This document shows, one piece after another, positions 24,773-37,807 of a stretch of DNA of 64,000 bases (its first letter is position 1; every line of letters starts with the position of its first letter). The DNA is from Phlebotomus papatasi (Eukaryota > Arthropoda > Insecta > Diptera > Psychodidae), in assembly GCF_024763615.1 (NCBI RefSeq), contig NC_077223.1:96968627-97032626 (forward strand), given 5' to 3'. Position numbers and translations under genes: made by a program. Under the pieces are notes generated by a model. It was not told the origin of the DNA, searched no databases, and worked only from the letters and a program-made list of their open reading frames with translations.

Positions 24773-25090
24773 CACAGAAAAATGGAAAATTCTTAAACAG
24801 AAACACCCAGGAATTTAATTTCAAATCCCATCCAATGAATGTCAATGCCCTAATTCTAAATCCGTGGTCATTTAGTTTTAGTTGCAATTTGCAAATCCGT
24901 AGACATTTTTCAATTTCCGGCTAATGCAGAACTTAAGTTCCCGATCTCTTAACTTGAAAAAGCTAGGGATTCTAGCCCATTTCTTTCGCTCAGAGCTTCT
25001 AAACTTAAACGCCTTGGGGATTCACGTCCAATTTGAGTTTCCAGGATGTTATATATTCTTAAATTTAGAGTCAAAATTTTTCTGTGTGTA
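24773..25090. mobile_element. 320-bp MITE with CACACAGAAAAAT ends, copy 1
   Basis: Starts CACACAGAAAAATGGAAAA and ends AAAATTTTTCTGTGTG. It matches the minus strand of 34916-35239 over its whole length, which fixes the boundaries. Non-coding. Confidence 0.65.
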
Positions 25091-25560
25091 TACCTTTCGA
25101 GAATAGCATCTGAGTCATGTCAAGAGTTCGAGCACATTGCAAAGCTTTGACACTCTTATTCACTTTCGTATTTAAATAAAAAATTAATAAAACATACGAA
25201 TATAGTATGTTTCAATAGAATAAAAGTGTAGTTGAAACTTCAGAGAAGTCCTATACTTTTTATTCGGTATACTTCAAACATTTGCAAGAAAATAAAGATG
25301 ATTTATGCTTCAATAGTTTATTTTCGAAGTCTTAAAAATTTAACTGCAACAGTATGATCAATAATTGCAAATACTTTACCGACTTTACCAAACGTTTGAA
25401 TACTGCAGAATCCTTTTAAAATTTCCCTCTAGATTTTCCTTTCAACTTGTTTTCTGAAGCATCACTAATGAGTCTATAGGAGTGATAGTCCTAGCCCAAA
25501 GACGGAAGACAAGCGAACTATAGAGACTTGGAGATATGGTTGCTTTCATCAACTGTATTA
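25091..25560. other. AT-rich spacer, no gene
   Basis: No gene, RNA or repeat was recognised in this stretch. Confidence 0.4.
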
Positions 25561-27369
25561 GGTGAGATTCTTAACAATCTCACCTACTATAATCCTAACA
25601 AAATTTCATGTCCTCCGATCGCGCTCAAACTTGGCCAAAATGTGTTTCGCCACTTCCTGATCACGAATATATGGGGGGCTAAGTTACGTTCCCGGCCGGC
25701 CGGCCGGCCGGCCGTCCGGCCGGCCGTCCGGCCGCTCTTTGGAGCTTAATAGCTCCTAAACTAAAAAAGATATCGACTTGCGGTTTTCGGCAAAGGTTAA
25801 ATATCGTATGAAAATTGCAACATGGTGCATTGACCCCCCACCCCCCACCCCTCCTTCCGCCATTTTGAAGACCCCCCTTTTTTTGTTTTCTCAATAGCTC
25901 CGGCCCTATGGCATCGAGCGGGCTCAAATTTTAGTATGTTATAGCTGGGCCTTAGAGCTTTCCATCAATACCAAACTTAAGGTCCCCCGACCCCCCTGAC
26001 CCGAGCTATAAGGGTCCAAAAAAATTTTCTTAAAATGGCCATAACTCCGGTTCTAATTGTCAGAATTTAAAAAATGAGGGCTTTTTGGAAAGCTCTCGTG
26101 AAATGCCACTTTTCCTTCTAACATCGCAAGTTCATAAAACCACCGCTAGGGGCGCTTTTTTTAAAAAGAAAATTTTTAAATCTTAAAAGTTAAATAACTC
26201 AAAAATTCCTTATGCAATCGGGCTGGAATTTTAGTATGTTGTAGCCGTTGATTATACCTATCAAACAAAAAAAACCTTAAGTCGATCCATAACCCCTGAC
26301 CCGAGCTATAAGGGGTCAAAGTTCGAACATTGACCGGCCTCTATCTCCGGTTCTAATTAACATAGCAACCTAAATTTTACCTTTTTGGTTTCGTCTCGAT
26401 GAGCACTTTCAGATGGAAGTTCAAAAAGTCACCACAGGTGGCGCTGTGATAGCGTCAAAATTCATCGAAATTCAAAGTCACTTTTCTCAAAAACGGCATT
26501 GTGCAAGTTAATGAAATTTTAGTATGTTGTAGTCCAGTCTAGGACGTTTCCAAAATGGTGCGTATGTGCGCTGTGGTTTCAATAGAACCGGAGATATGAG
26601 GGGTCAAATTTCACAAAATTTAAAAAATCATATCTCCGGTTCTATGTGACCGATTTTGATGAATGAGGGCTTAAACGAAAGATCTCACCAAATACTACAA
26701 CTTTCTAGAACATTTGAACTTCGTGGGACCAACACCAGGGGCGCCACAGTCGAAAAACCAATTTCAATATCACATAACCTCAATTATCTCGACTGTCGCT
26801 GAACCGATTTTGATGATTACTTCGACATAATTGTAGAGAACATTTGTCTCTACATTTCGTCCATACATCATTTTCCACTCAGACTAAGCTATCACTCAGA
26901 TTTTGCCGTTTAAGTGTGAAAAAATTGATTTTTCCCATAATAACGCTTTGAAATCACTCAGATGCCAATTTGACTGCCTCTACTCCACCAAGACACTTAA
27001 AATAGGGTTTTGAATGGAAAGTCCCACAAAAGACAACAATTCTTTGATATAGTTGAAGTTCAACAAATGACTACTTGGGGCACTCTGGAAGAAAAAACGA
27101 GTTAAGAAACAAAAAACCTCGATTATCTTGACTTCTGAGTAATCGATGAGATCATGTTCTATGGAAAAATTATAGAGAACATTCTGGTCTACATTTCACC
27201 CATATAACACTTTTCTGTCAGTTCATCCAAATCCTTGATATTTTGGTTTAAATACAAAATTTGTATAATTTCACGAATTTTATTCAAGATAACTGAATGG
27301 CGTCTCCCAACTTCAGCTCTAAATCGAATTTGCATGCACTCCGAGTTAGCTCACGTTAAGAATCTCACC
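25561..27369. mobile_element. 1.8-kb TA-flanked element with internal repeats
   Basis: The left end GGTGAGATTCTTAAC and the right end GTTAAGAATCTCACC are perfect inverted repeats with TA on both sides. A second inverted AATCTCACC word follows just inside the left end. The interior is GC-richer than its surroundings and repeats the same words several times in order: TTTTAGTATGTTGTAG, ATCTCCGGTTCTA and a GGGGCGC/GGTGGCGCT box followed by AAAAA. The repeating block of roughly 200-300 bp suggests an amplified cassette. No transposase is seen. Confidence 0.6.
25691..25736. repeat. (CCGG/CCGT) simple repeat
   Basis: A pure C/G run of CCGGCCGG units with interspersed CCGT, the most GC-rich spot of the window. 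It lies near the left end of the 1.8-kb element. Confidence 0.9.
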
Positions 27370-29175
27370 TACATAAGCCGGTTAGGATTATCTGTCCCTT
27401 TCAATTGAGATAGAAAATTTACAACTTTGTCTTGATTATATCCTGTGGAAACTACCAAATCAATTTTCTAACAACTCTCTCTTTAATTTCCTCTTTTGGT
27501 GCTCAACTGACAAAATTGCACCCAGGGAGACACACATATTCGTCATGGTTGTTTGACAATTGGATATTGGATGGGGTTAGGAATTTTATGTATTCTGTTG
27601 CTGCGCGAAGTGATTTTTTTTTCGCTGCTGAGATGTTTAAAATGTGAATGGGATCATAAAAGGGCTGAGAAAAGGCGCACTAAATTCTTCGTTCCGAATA
27701 ATGGGGAAGAAGCAATAAATTTTATATTGTTTAGTAATCAATTCCAATTGTTTTATGTTGAATAATAACAGTGAGGAATTGTACTTTTTTTGGCAGATGA
27801 AACATTCCTGGGGACATTTGTAATAAATTGCCATTTTGGGGCAAACAGAGCGAGTTAATATGATGTGGACCCCAAAATGTCGAGTCTTTATAGAAGATTC
27901 ATGAAACAGTGATAAATATCCTCAGAGGAATGCTATAAATTTCAATAATTAAATTTAAACAGAAAACATATGTTATCTAAAATTATTTTCTATTTTAAAT
28001 GGTGCAGAAGATTTATTACGAACTGTAACATATCAAATGGAGGCGCCGGGTGATTTTTTGTTGGTGGAGACGCCTGGTTATTTAGTGTTAGCTTTTCGAA
28101 GGACATCCATTTGAGGAGGAAAGAAATTGACATGAGGATAAAATTAGTGTGTAACTGACAAAAGTGTCACGCCCACACTTTTAAAAGGGATGCGCCAAAA
28201 GAGGCTCTAAATATTTTACTCTTCTTCAGCTATAAAATAATATTTTAATGAAATCCATAATCATAAAATTGAAGTTTCGTGTGCTCGTGGGATTTTTGGG
28301 TGTTTTCCCTTCGACTCCCCTTAGCTTACTTTAGCAGTCTCCAATGTGGAGGATTTAATGCAAATGGAACAGCTGAAACGGATCATGAGTTTTTCTCCTA
28401 TAGACAACCCATCTATACACTCCATCAAAATGGGATATATGCTATGTAGTAAAAACCGCCCATTCTCATCATTTTATCCTGTTCTTTTCACTCTACAAGG
28501 TCTCATTGAATATCACTGAGACAGGAATGTATGCCTGGACTTCCTCACACTCCCCAGATGAATATACTCCGGAATTCCCTAATGGACCATTACATTGGGA
28601 TTTAATCTTCTATCCTAAGCACAGCACATGTGAGCCGTTGTCCTCACTCTCCGGATTACTCTCTTATCCCTGGTTGGTTCCCACTCTCATCTGCACCAGA
28701 TTTCCATGTGCTTCTTCCATACATGTTTTTGTTTCTGTTTTTTTTTCCTCTCTCTTTTTTTTTGCTTTCAATTCACCTTTGCTCGGTGTCACACAGATTC
28801 ACAGAACTTTGCACGCTCATTCTGGAATTGAATATCGAGGGCAAAGGATCAAGCTTCGAGGACAAATATACATTTAGGTTTTGTTTCAGGAACATATTGA
28901 AGCTATAGAAACCAAATCTGTCCTTGATTTCCTTCCCAACGAGAGATTTGGCTTAAAATTCAGCTTTGATATTTGCGTATTTAAATTTTAATCTGAAAAT
29001 GCATAAATTAGTTGCGTCTATAAAATACGATCTTGCAACCATGTTGGAAATTTCAAAGTCTTTCAAAAAATTCCTAATTTAAGCAAATACAGTGAAAATT
29101 AGCCCTTCAAAGTGGTTAAACTTTGACCTTCGAAAATTCAATATCAAAATGTTTTTCGAACATACGTTTTTAAGG
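27370..29175. other. Single-copy-looking DNA, no gene
   Basis: No repeats were recognised. Two overlapping open frames at 28506-28908 lie in different frames over a pyrimidine-rich stretch; the longer lacks an ATG at its 5' end. Neither resembles a known protein. Confidence 0.4.
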
Positions 29176-29446
29176 GGGTCCCGGTCAAAATCCCGAAAGC
29201 CAAAATCCCGAATTCTTAAAAATGTCATAACTACTCTTACGATTGCACTTGGGCTTACTGGAGGCAAAGGGAAATTTTCTGTGTCTTGGGAAATTATTCT
29301 AAACATTTTCTTCCATATAATTTCATTCCTTTCAGGATTGCGAACATTCGGGATTTTAGTTTTCGAGATTTTGGCCTTTTCGGGATTTTGGCATTCGGGG
29401 TTTTGGCTTTCGGGATTTTGGATTTCGGGATTTTGGCTGCCACCGG
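29176..29446. mobile_element. CCCGAAAG foldback element, copy 3 (reversed)
   Basis: Opens GGTCCCGGTCAAAATCCCG and closes with five TTTTGGCTTTCGGGA-type units ending GGCTGCCACCGG. The orientation is opposite to copy 1. The core around 29230-29320 matches. Confidence 0.65.
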
Positions 29447-29504
29447 TTTAAGGACGAAATATTCACCCTCACTACCTGTAAATTCGAAAATTAAAAATAC
29501 TTGG

Positions 29505-29625
29505 AGCAGTTTTCGAAATAAACTAAAAAACATGGTTTTGGAGAGACAGGAGCGGGAGGGAGAAGGTCGCCGACGGCCAGAAGATGATATCCCTTACCGT
29601 TTGGCCTCCAGCCGTCATAAGTTGA
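29505..29625. repeat. Dispersed repeat, AACATGGTTTTGGAG
   Basis: TTCGAAATAAACTAAAAAAC-ATGGTTTTGGAG with a G-rich stretch and a later TACCGTTTGGCC word. Related blocks occur at 35755-35950 and 46600-46745. Identity unknown; possibly a SINE or MITE fragment. Confidence 0.4.
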
Positions 29626-29758
29626 AAAAAAAGTACAATATAAAATTACTTTATCTTTGAGTTCGACTCGTAATATTTAAAAGTATCTTTTTTTCAAACT
29701 TTTTTTTAAATTGCTAAAATTTCATAAAAGTACAGTACATTACAAGTAGTATAATATA

Positions 29759-30675
29759 GGGTAGAGTCAGCCCTTTTGGCCATGTAAGCACTTTTGGCCA
29801 CCTAAAGCAAAATCGCATTGTAAGGCAATTATGAGTTTATTTAGAACTGGAAAATGGGTCTTATTTCGTGACCTCTAATCTAACGAATCAGAAAACCATA
29901 TTTGATTTTGTATCGACTTGATTAATTCTAAGTTATTGAAAGAAATTCTCGACAAGGTAAGCAATCACTAAAAAACATGGGATTCTTAAAAAACTTGTTA
30001 ATGTTAAGAGAAATTGTTTTGCATTATTTCATATTTTTGATGAAAATATTTGATATTATTCAATGAAAGTTCATTTCTTAATTAACTAAATTTTATTGTA
30101 ATATCATCCTTAATAAGATTTTCTAAAAATGAAATGAAAATCGGATGTGGCTATAAGAGCTTACTTTTTTCGGCTGTGTAAGTACTTTTGGCCATTCATT
30201 TTCTCATACATTTTACACGTGGCGCATCTCGCGGATTTCAGTAAAACAAATAGTGACATTTGACTGATTTTTACATCAAATAGAAAATGTGCAAAAAGTC
30301 GTTTAAAATACTCTAATAATCACATAAAATTGGTGTTAAATAAGAATAGAACTTGTGCTGTGTATTTGTGAAAGTTTTCGAAAGCTATTTCTTCTGTTAT
30401 TTTATTAAAATTCTATTGGAAACAAGTGGCCAAAAGTGCTTACACACAATGGCCAAAGGTGCTCACAAAGTGGCCAAAAGTACTGAAACATGCATAGTTG
30501 CATAAAATGCATTTTTCACTAAAATATCCAAAAAAAAATTTGGGAATTCTCTTGGCTTATTAGGAAGAAACGGCTTTAAGGTATCTTTGTACAAAATTTC
30601 ATTTTATTTAAATAAAGATTATAAAAATTACAAGTACATGAAACCTTAAAGTGGCCAAAAGTACTTACTCCACCC
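29759..30675. mobile_element. TA-flanked MITE, TTTTGGCCA ends
   Basis: About 917 bp with TA on both sides. Left end GGGTAGAGTCAGCCCTTTTG, right end AAAAGTACTTACTCCACCC. The word AAGTGCTTTTGGCCA is repeated several times near both ends in inverted orientation, so the termini are long and internally repetitive. Non-coding. A shorter relative is at 55239-55440. Confidence 0.7.
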
Positions 30676-30719
30676 TACGTAGTAATATACTGTGTCATTC
30701 ATAATGTACAGTATATTAT

Positions 30720-31700
30720 TTAGATGACTGCAATACCCCTTTAAGGAACCGGCCTTCTCACACTAACCTCTTTTAGTCCTGGCGATTCTCTGCCAGCTCC
30801 CTTGAGCACCTCAGCACCCTTAGCTGTTTAACAATGTCCACTACTTCTTTCGATCGTCTTCTGGGATTTATTCTCATCTTTGTTCCTACAGGCTCACTTT
30901 TTAGTAGCGTTATGGGGGTTATGGGAATTCTTTCACCTGACTTTTTTGATGATTTTGATGAGAAAAAGAATTTATTTAACATTTTTTGGGGAGGGGATAT
31001 CTTTATTTAAAAAAAAACTTCCTTTTAATACTGAGAGTGAATTTTAGTTTTATAATCAAAAGAGAAAAAGCAAGTGATCTACGTTAAATTTCATTTCGAA
31101 AAAAACTAATTTGAATATGATTATTGTTAGAGTGCGCAAAACATTAAACACAATAGTTTAACAAATCTCACTGTGCAGTATGAGCAAAGCCTTTAACTTT
31201 TCCATGGTACAGCTTCGATTTGGGAATCTCCTCGGATGGCCTTTTTGATGCTCCCTTCCTTCGAATGTCACGCTTCCCTCTCCTTCTTTCTTGGGATGGC
31301 AAGTGGATGGTGTTCGCCTTCGCGGTGCTCCTTCGAAGATATCCCCCTAAGGGGCAGCAGTCCTCCGGAGGATGATCTCGTTGGTACCCGTCGATGAAGG
31401 ATGATTCACTACTTTCAAGCTTCAGCATGGTAGAGAGGCCCAGCAGAGTCCATGGTAGAAGATTTTCAGTTGATATGGTTCGCCCGAATACGGTACTCCT
31501 CCACTAATCGATTCCTTCACGAGGCCAAGGATCTGTTTTAGAAGTCTCTCAAGGATCATCTTGATCTGCATCGATGCTGGCAGGTGATGACTGTGAATTG
31601 TCGACTATCGGGAGGTGTGATGACGGAGGCCTTGTCCCTCAAAAAGACGTAGTGTTTATTAAGTAAGTAAGGTGACAGCGCGTTACCTTACCTTAGCCTG
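30720..31700 (-). other. GC-rich block, possible retroelement or gene relic
   Basis: Two minus-strand frames (31428-31168, 86 codons; 30982-30773, 69 codons) are rich in Lys, Arg and Ser and lie in GC-richer DNA. A sequence like the non-LTR tail at 12158 occurs near 30740, and a TAAGTAAGTAAG tail-like word lies at 31658-31670. No reverse-transcriptase or other domain is recognised. I favour a degraded non-LTR element; a host exon is not excluded. Confidence 0.3.
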
Positions 31701-33455
31701 AAGATACATTAAAGGTGTTCAAACTGCATCCTGTGAGCTTCACTGCACTTGATTCCACAGGGCATGGGACTGGCAATTCTATCCCTGCATATGAGAAAGT
31801 AATAATGGATGTTCCGAACTCCGCTTGCGGAAGGCCTTAGTTTCTCTAGGGAACATTGTGTCACCATTATTATTATTTTATCCGTATATTTTATTACATT
31901 ATCATAAATTTATTTCTGGAGCTAGAGTATATTTACGCAGGAAATCGCTAGAAATTAATATTTACAGTGAAATAGATTTCGTAACATCATATCCAACATT
32001 TAAAAGGATAAACACGTTTTCTAAAATAAATTGGAGTTGTGCGTGCACTATTAGATCACCAATGCCAATGTTACTTGTGAAATTTCAACAATTTATAATA
32101 AAACAATCAATGATAAACAATCACGTTTTATACTTCCAAATCTGCTTTGGAGAATTTTCCAATTTTCATTGCACCTCTTACATGTGGGATATTGGAAAAA
32201 GACTCTAGGGTATAGGTACAAAATTGAAAGTGGTTTTTAATTAATGATGCTTCTCAGTATCAAGCCGTGAGATCCGTTCCATCCCATGGGACATCTAGTG
32301 CATAGGATGTGGTGCACAAACAGTGTTTGTCCATTAAATTTTATCACCTTTACCGGAAGTAAAACAAAAAAAAGGAAGTAAGAGGAAGAAGAGAAAAAAA
32401 GCTCGACACCTGTTTCATCCGTTGGCTCACATGAATGAAAAAATCATTGCGACTGAACACACATTTCTCCAACTCTTGGGTCTAGTTTGTCTGTCTGTTT
32501 TTTCAATAGGGCAGCCCTGGGAAATGCGGTGTTTCCCGAGTGTACGAGATGTTCTGCCCAATTTTTTATCACTCACTGTGCGTATAATGCAAATTTGGAA
32601 TTCTAATTTTCCTGTTCTAAATTCAAATGACGAAGCCATACGGTTTTTTGGAGAGCACAAGAGATTTTCACGGTGAGGGTGCTTCTTTAACCTTTTGCAG
32701 CCCGCATCCTTGTTGCCTAAATTCCAATTTCCCAGATTTCCCCGCAGGACATTTTTACTGTGCCCATCGGAAATATGGAAAAAAAAAAATGTTTGGTAGA
32801 GTCATGAAAAAGGGATGGATGTATTCAGATCGTCATAAAAGGAATACACCGTGAAGCATAAATTTGAGTGCTTCGGCAAATATTTATTGGACACTGAACA
32901 CCTGCTGACTGAAGCGAAAAAATCCCCAAACTCTGGGTTCAAAACTAAATCTTTCCCTCATAAATTGACAACGGGAGACATAAAATATAATTATTTTCAT
33001 TGTTCCACTCCGTCGTTTAATGGTCACCATCTTCTGGCCAAAAATGCTGGACTCTGCATCCTCAACCACCCACATCCCAAATAGCCATCGTACAATTTCA
33101 AGTCGTTGATGAATAATGGGAAATCGATACGTGGGCCAACTCAATTAAGAGGTAGAGCTACCAGATGTACTTTCGAGTCTTTGGTCCGTAAAAAAATTCC
33201 CCTGTGTTTCTCATACCTCTGATTATTAATTGCGATATGCGGTGTTGTATACGGCGCACTGCACAATTTTGCTTTTGAATAGGAATATTTTTGTACGGTC
33301 TCGTGGTATGCAATTATTTCCAATTTTCGAAGAGAACTTCGAAACCAGAGTGTGAGACTTTGGAATTTAACTAAGCACTGTTATCACTACTATTTTAAGT
33401 TGTGTTTAAATCTCTAATTCGTTTCAATGAAAAATATTCAAATATTATACATGTA
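31701..33455. other. Single-copy-looking DNA, no gene
   Basis: No repeat ends were recognised. The 127-codon frame at 31825-32208 lies in AT-rich DNA and matches nothing I know. Overlapping frames on both strands at 32420-33150 are short. Confidence 0.4.
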
Positions 33456-33671
33456 GGGGAATACTGGTATGGTTCGCACAGAGTGAACATTCAAACAACG
33501 CAAATTTTCTCTGTGTTTGCCAAGAGCTAGTTCGTCATTTCTTAGCCATAAGATAGATAATTATTAAGCTCATGACACGAGATGAGAAATCGTAAGTCAG
33601 CTCTTTGCAAACAAAGAGAAAATTCGCATCGTTTGAAGGTTCACTCTGTGCGAACCATGTCTACATTCCCC
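33456..33671. mobile_element. TA-flanked MITE, GGTTCGCACAGAGTGAAC, copy 1
   Basis: About 216 bp; TA on both sides. The termini GGGGAATACTGGTATGGTTC and GAACCATGTCTACATTCCCC are inverted, followed by GCACAGAGTGAAC and its complement. Copy 2 is at 54453-54670. Confidence 0.75.
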
Positions 33672-33766
33672 TATCCAATCGATTCCGCAATAATTTCGCA
33701 AACATAATAACATAATTCAACTTTTCTAATCTAATACATAAATAAGTGAAATTAGAGCATCGTGTA

Positions 33767-33979
33767 AGGTAAAGTGCCCTCAAGTCGACCGGTAGAGTTA
33801 TTTATTCAATTTATTTATATTTGCACTAATATTTGGCGTATAATCTAACATTAATAGGTCAATTATTCCATAAATAAATACGAATCAGTTACAATTTAAT
33901 AGATATTCACCATTAAAACATTCAAATATTGACCACCGGTCGAATCGAGGAACCGGTCGACTCGAGGGCACTTTACCTT
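33767..33979. mobile_element. MITE with AGGTAAAGTGCCCTC ends, copy 1
   Basis: About 213 bp; termini AGGTAAAGTGCCCTCAAGTC and GACTCGAGGGCACTTTACCT. Subterminal CGACCGGT words are inverted. Further copies lie at 39124-39274 and 56873-57113. Confidence 0.75.
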
Positions 33980-34915
33980 ATACCTTTAATACTGAATTTC
34001 TCAAAAAATGTACATGAATATTAGAAAATTGTTAGCAATCTCATGTTATAGCCTTGGGTATAAACTACACATCAAAGCACATGGGGATGCTGTGAAAAAA
34101 ATCAATTTCAATTTTATTTAAATTTATTTATTCTCAACTTTCATTTCATTTATTTATCATTTCTCTCATAGATCATTAAATTTTATCTAAAAATAAAGCA
34201 CAACTTTATTTATCTATTATAATTCAAGACATTGATTATTCTGACCATATCTTGAAGTTTTGACGTCAATATTTCGTCCATTAATATTAATTTGGTAAGG
34301 TAAATTTTCTTTTAATGAAGTTTAATCTGTGCATTACTTGATGACATCAGGAATTCCACCAGACGACTTTTGTAATATAAGTTCAAAGCTTTATTGCCTT
34401 TTTAGAGGGTAGTTAAATTTTTCTAGATTTCCGAACCCTTGTCTCATTTATTGAACCTATTAATCTTTCGAAATGTACCCCATTCTACTTAATTATCCTC
34501 CATGAATATCTTTACTTAAGTAGGTACAACATTAGGCCGAATCTTTGAAAAAATACACTAGACGAAGTCCATAAGACTATGCTAGAAAAAATTCCAAAAG
34601 CTTATTAAACTCAAGATCCTAATAAATTCATGGTCTTACAAACAATTTACATGATCAACAAAATTAAAATAAACTGAAATAGTTATATTAAATCAATACA
34701 GAGGATTTCCTCAAAAGTTTGCTTTGCAAAATGCTCCAATTCATGACTTAAATGTTAAACCTTAATCAAAAACATTTTTGCGTCATTTACTATTTACCAG
34801 TTCATATCCGATTTGAACCTATTTTTAAATCACGGAAAAGATTTCCTAAAAAATACTTAGCGATTATGACCTGGTTCATTAACGGTTCACATCCGATAAA
34901 GATTTAAGATTTGTC
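33980..34915. other. AT-rich DNA, no gene
   Basis: No gene, RNA or repeat recognised. Confidence 0.4.
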
Positions 34916-35239
34916 TCACACGGAAAAGTTTTGACTCTAAATTTAAGAATATATAAGATCCTGGGAACTTAAATTTTACGTGAATCCCCGAGGCGTTGAA
35001 GTTTAGAAGCTCTGAGCGAATGAAATGGGCTAGAATCCCTACCTCTTTCACATTAAGAGATCGGGAATTTAAGTTCAGCATTAGGTGAGAAATGAAAAAT
35101 GTATTGAGATTTGCAAATTACGATTAAAACTAAATGATCAAGGATTTAGGATTAGGGTATTAGCATTCATTGGATGGGATTTGAAATTAAATTCCTCGGT
35201 GTTTCCGTTTAAGAATTTTCCAATTTTCCTAAGTGTACG
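34916..35239. mobile_element. 320-bp MITE with CACACGGAAAAGT ends, copy 2
   Basis: Reverse-complement copy of 24773-25090, about 80-85% alike by eye. Confidence 0.65.
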
Positions 35240-35504
35240 GGTTGGTTATATTCTTTTCGGACCACTGCACCCAGGCCACTTATTTAGGTCCAAGCCTGTG
35301 AACCTGCTCAGCTCAATATCACGTTGCTCTGTGTACGTTCTGATACACATAGTACCGCTATATATCATCGTAGACCATACCTTCGATTTGTAGTCACAGT
35401 AGGGGCAGTGAATGTGTATTTGTATCCGACAGAACTCTGACATATCGAAATTCGTTTTCACATTAACCTGTCTTTTTTATGCAATTCATTGTCAATGTAC
35501 CGGC

Positions 35505-35620
35505 ATTACCTTTCCATTCATTCATTGGACGAATTTAAGACTAATACGACAGCTGAAAACTTTTCAGCTAGGCTCGAACCTGACCTGATACTCTATCTAC
35601 CAATCCACTGAGGCCGGTAC
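35505..35620 (-). mobile_element. tRNA-derived SINE, copy 1
   Basis: On the minus strand, a box-A-like CAGTGGATTGGTAGA is followed by a box-B-like GGTTCGAGCC, then AGCTGAAAAGTTTTCAGCTG and CGTATTAGTCTTAAATTCG. The same order recurs at 38808-38960. The internal Pol III boxes plus a shared body support a tRNA-derived SINE; the family name is not known to me. Confidence 0.5.
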
Positions 35621-35754
35621 TCACATTCGCTTAGAAACGATTCAGACTCGCCTGAAATTCCAAAATCTTTCCGATTAGGTCAAACATTATCCTATTCTCA
35701 CAGATTTCCTATTCTTCTATAAAATATATCCAAAAATAAAAAAAAATCACACGA

Positions 35755-35950
35755 CGCGTTTCCGGAAAATACCAAAAAACAAGGTTTTGGAGGGTAAGGG
35801 TCGGATCAGGGGGAGGGAATTAGAGGCATTGTTAACGATCATAGGGTCGACTTATTGGAGGAAGGTCTCCCTAAGGTCCCAAATCTCTATCTCAAACCAT
35901 TTGACCTCTACGCGTGGTAACGGGCAGACGGAAAGATGTACGTAGAGATG
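35755..35950. repeat. Dispersed repeat, AACAAGGTTTTGGAG
   Basis: Related to the blocks at 29505 and 46600: a TTTTGGAGGG word, a G-rich stretch, GTCGACTTATTGGAGG and CTCAAACCATTTGACC. Non-coding. Confidence 0.4.
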
Positions 35951-37807
35951 GAAAATTAAGGGTGTGAAAAAGTCGAGGGATTAGTAACGGAATTTTGGAG
36001 TTCGATCAGTAAAAGTAAATTGAAATTTTATAAGATCTAGACTAGATCATTCTGAAAACAAACTAAGGTACTTTAGTTTAAGGTGCTTCATTTTATATAA
36101 CTTATTCATATAAGGCAGCAATACACTTCGACATGCAGATTAAACTTATTTTTCTAAAACTGGTATTCTTAAACTTAGTAAAGAATACTAATAGTTATTT
36201 TTTTAATAAATAATGGTTGCTGCAAATTTAAACTGATTCCTCATCTTTTTTGTACCATGAGAAGCTATAATGTCTTTACGAATTTTATGTGTAACGGTTA
36301 AACTAGGTGACTAAGCCACAGTTATAAGGATGTCATAAGTTTCGAGAAGTTCACTGAACCACTAAGTTTACCGTTCTCGACTTTAGTAACGAACTCGAGC
36401 AAAATAATTGTGCAATTTCTCTGGGAGATGCATTTTTAGTTTCCACTTGCACAACCATTCAGAACTTGGCAATGGTCCAAGATCAATGCACTTGAGCAGA
36501 GAGAAAAGAGATTCTGTTTTTCATCTACAATATAGCGATTTTTACAACTACCTGAAGCTACATCAAATCATTTTTGCTACTAAAGCATGATGAAACAATA
36601 AAAAATATGAACCAACACTGAATAATTCTCAGTAAGATATATAAATTATATTATATAGTTGGGGGTACAGGAAACTACGTTAGTAATGCTTTTGATCTCA
36701 TGACAGTGTTATTTATTGTTGGTCAGAAACATTCTTGGGAAAAGCAGTATTGATTACCCTACGCTGGAGTCTAAAACATTCGGGTCTTGTTGAATTGGTT
36801 GAGTTTCACTACTAGTAATAGTCAAAGTTATGTCCGTATTTCACAGTAGCTTCACCTGTTTTCCAACAATATGCACAAACTTTTGTGAAATATATAAGAC
36901 AACAGGGCAAAGTTGGGGGTTTTGTGTTGTATTTTCACTTCAATTTAATTCAATTTTGTTGCTGAATTCACCAAAAAGTTGGAAAAAGTGAATTCCGGTG
37001 TTTTCTTGATGGTTTCCCCAAACGCAAACGAATGAAAGAGGGTGTCTTTGAACAAGACAACGACGGTTGAAAGGGTTGAGAAATTCAAAAGAGCGACAAA
37101 TTGTAGGGATCGCGTCATGGGTGCGTGTTCTAAAGCGCTAGCATATCTTGGACAACGTGTATTTTCGAATATACCATGAGTTTCTACTTGAGTCTTCTGT
37201 AAACACTGAAAAAAAAAATTTAGACAGTCCACAAAATCAAAAGGGACCGTAATTTGACAAACAAGCATATACTAGTCTTTACGCCACTGCACTGCTTACA
37301 CAGAATTATTTCACAGCAGTGATTCTCGAAAATTTGAAGTGAAAGAAATATAGAATTTAATTTTTCTTCTCTCTGAACCTCCTCCGTAAATTTAATATTC
37401 GAGCTTTCTCGATAGAGCTTTATAAATTCATTAGATTTTGAGTTATATAAGGACATATGAAATATTTTAACAATTCATCTACCCTAACATATAACAATTT
37501 TGCGAAATTTAATAAATTTTAAGTTTAACATCACTCTGTTTATCCATTTGATCTGTTTATTGCCAAAATAACAAAACAAACGATAGTAGATATCAAATTG
37601 AGAGCTTCGGAGGATCCTCATTAAGTAGATAATTAATAAAACCTTTGTTTTACTCCTATTTCTCACTTTCCTCGAAAATAAAGTTTTTTTTTGGAACTTC
37701 TAATACATTTTAGTTAGATCTTCTACTCGAGGCACTTTGTCGCAATTTTATATAAGCTCCATTTATTTGTAGTTCATCTGATATCTAAAGTTTATCCATA
37801 AGGCTTA
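35951..37807. other. Single-copy-looking DNA, no gene
   Basis: No convincing gene or repeat. The 107-codon minus-strand frame at 36945-37268 has no recognisable domain. Confidence 0.4.

Noticed and set aside
25528..25749. Frame ending in Pro-Ala-Gly-Arg repeats
   Set aside because: Product of the CCGG simple repeat, open in several frames on both strands.
28506..28908. Two overlapping frames of 92 and 123 codons
   Set aside because: The longer has no ATG at its 5' end, both lie over a pyrimidine-rich tract in different frames, and neither has a domain.
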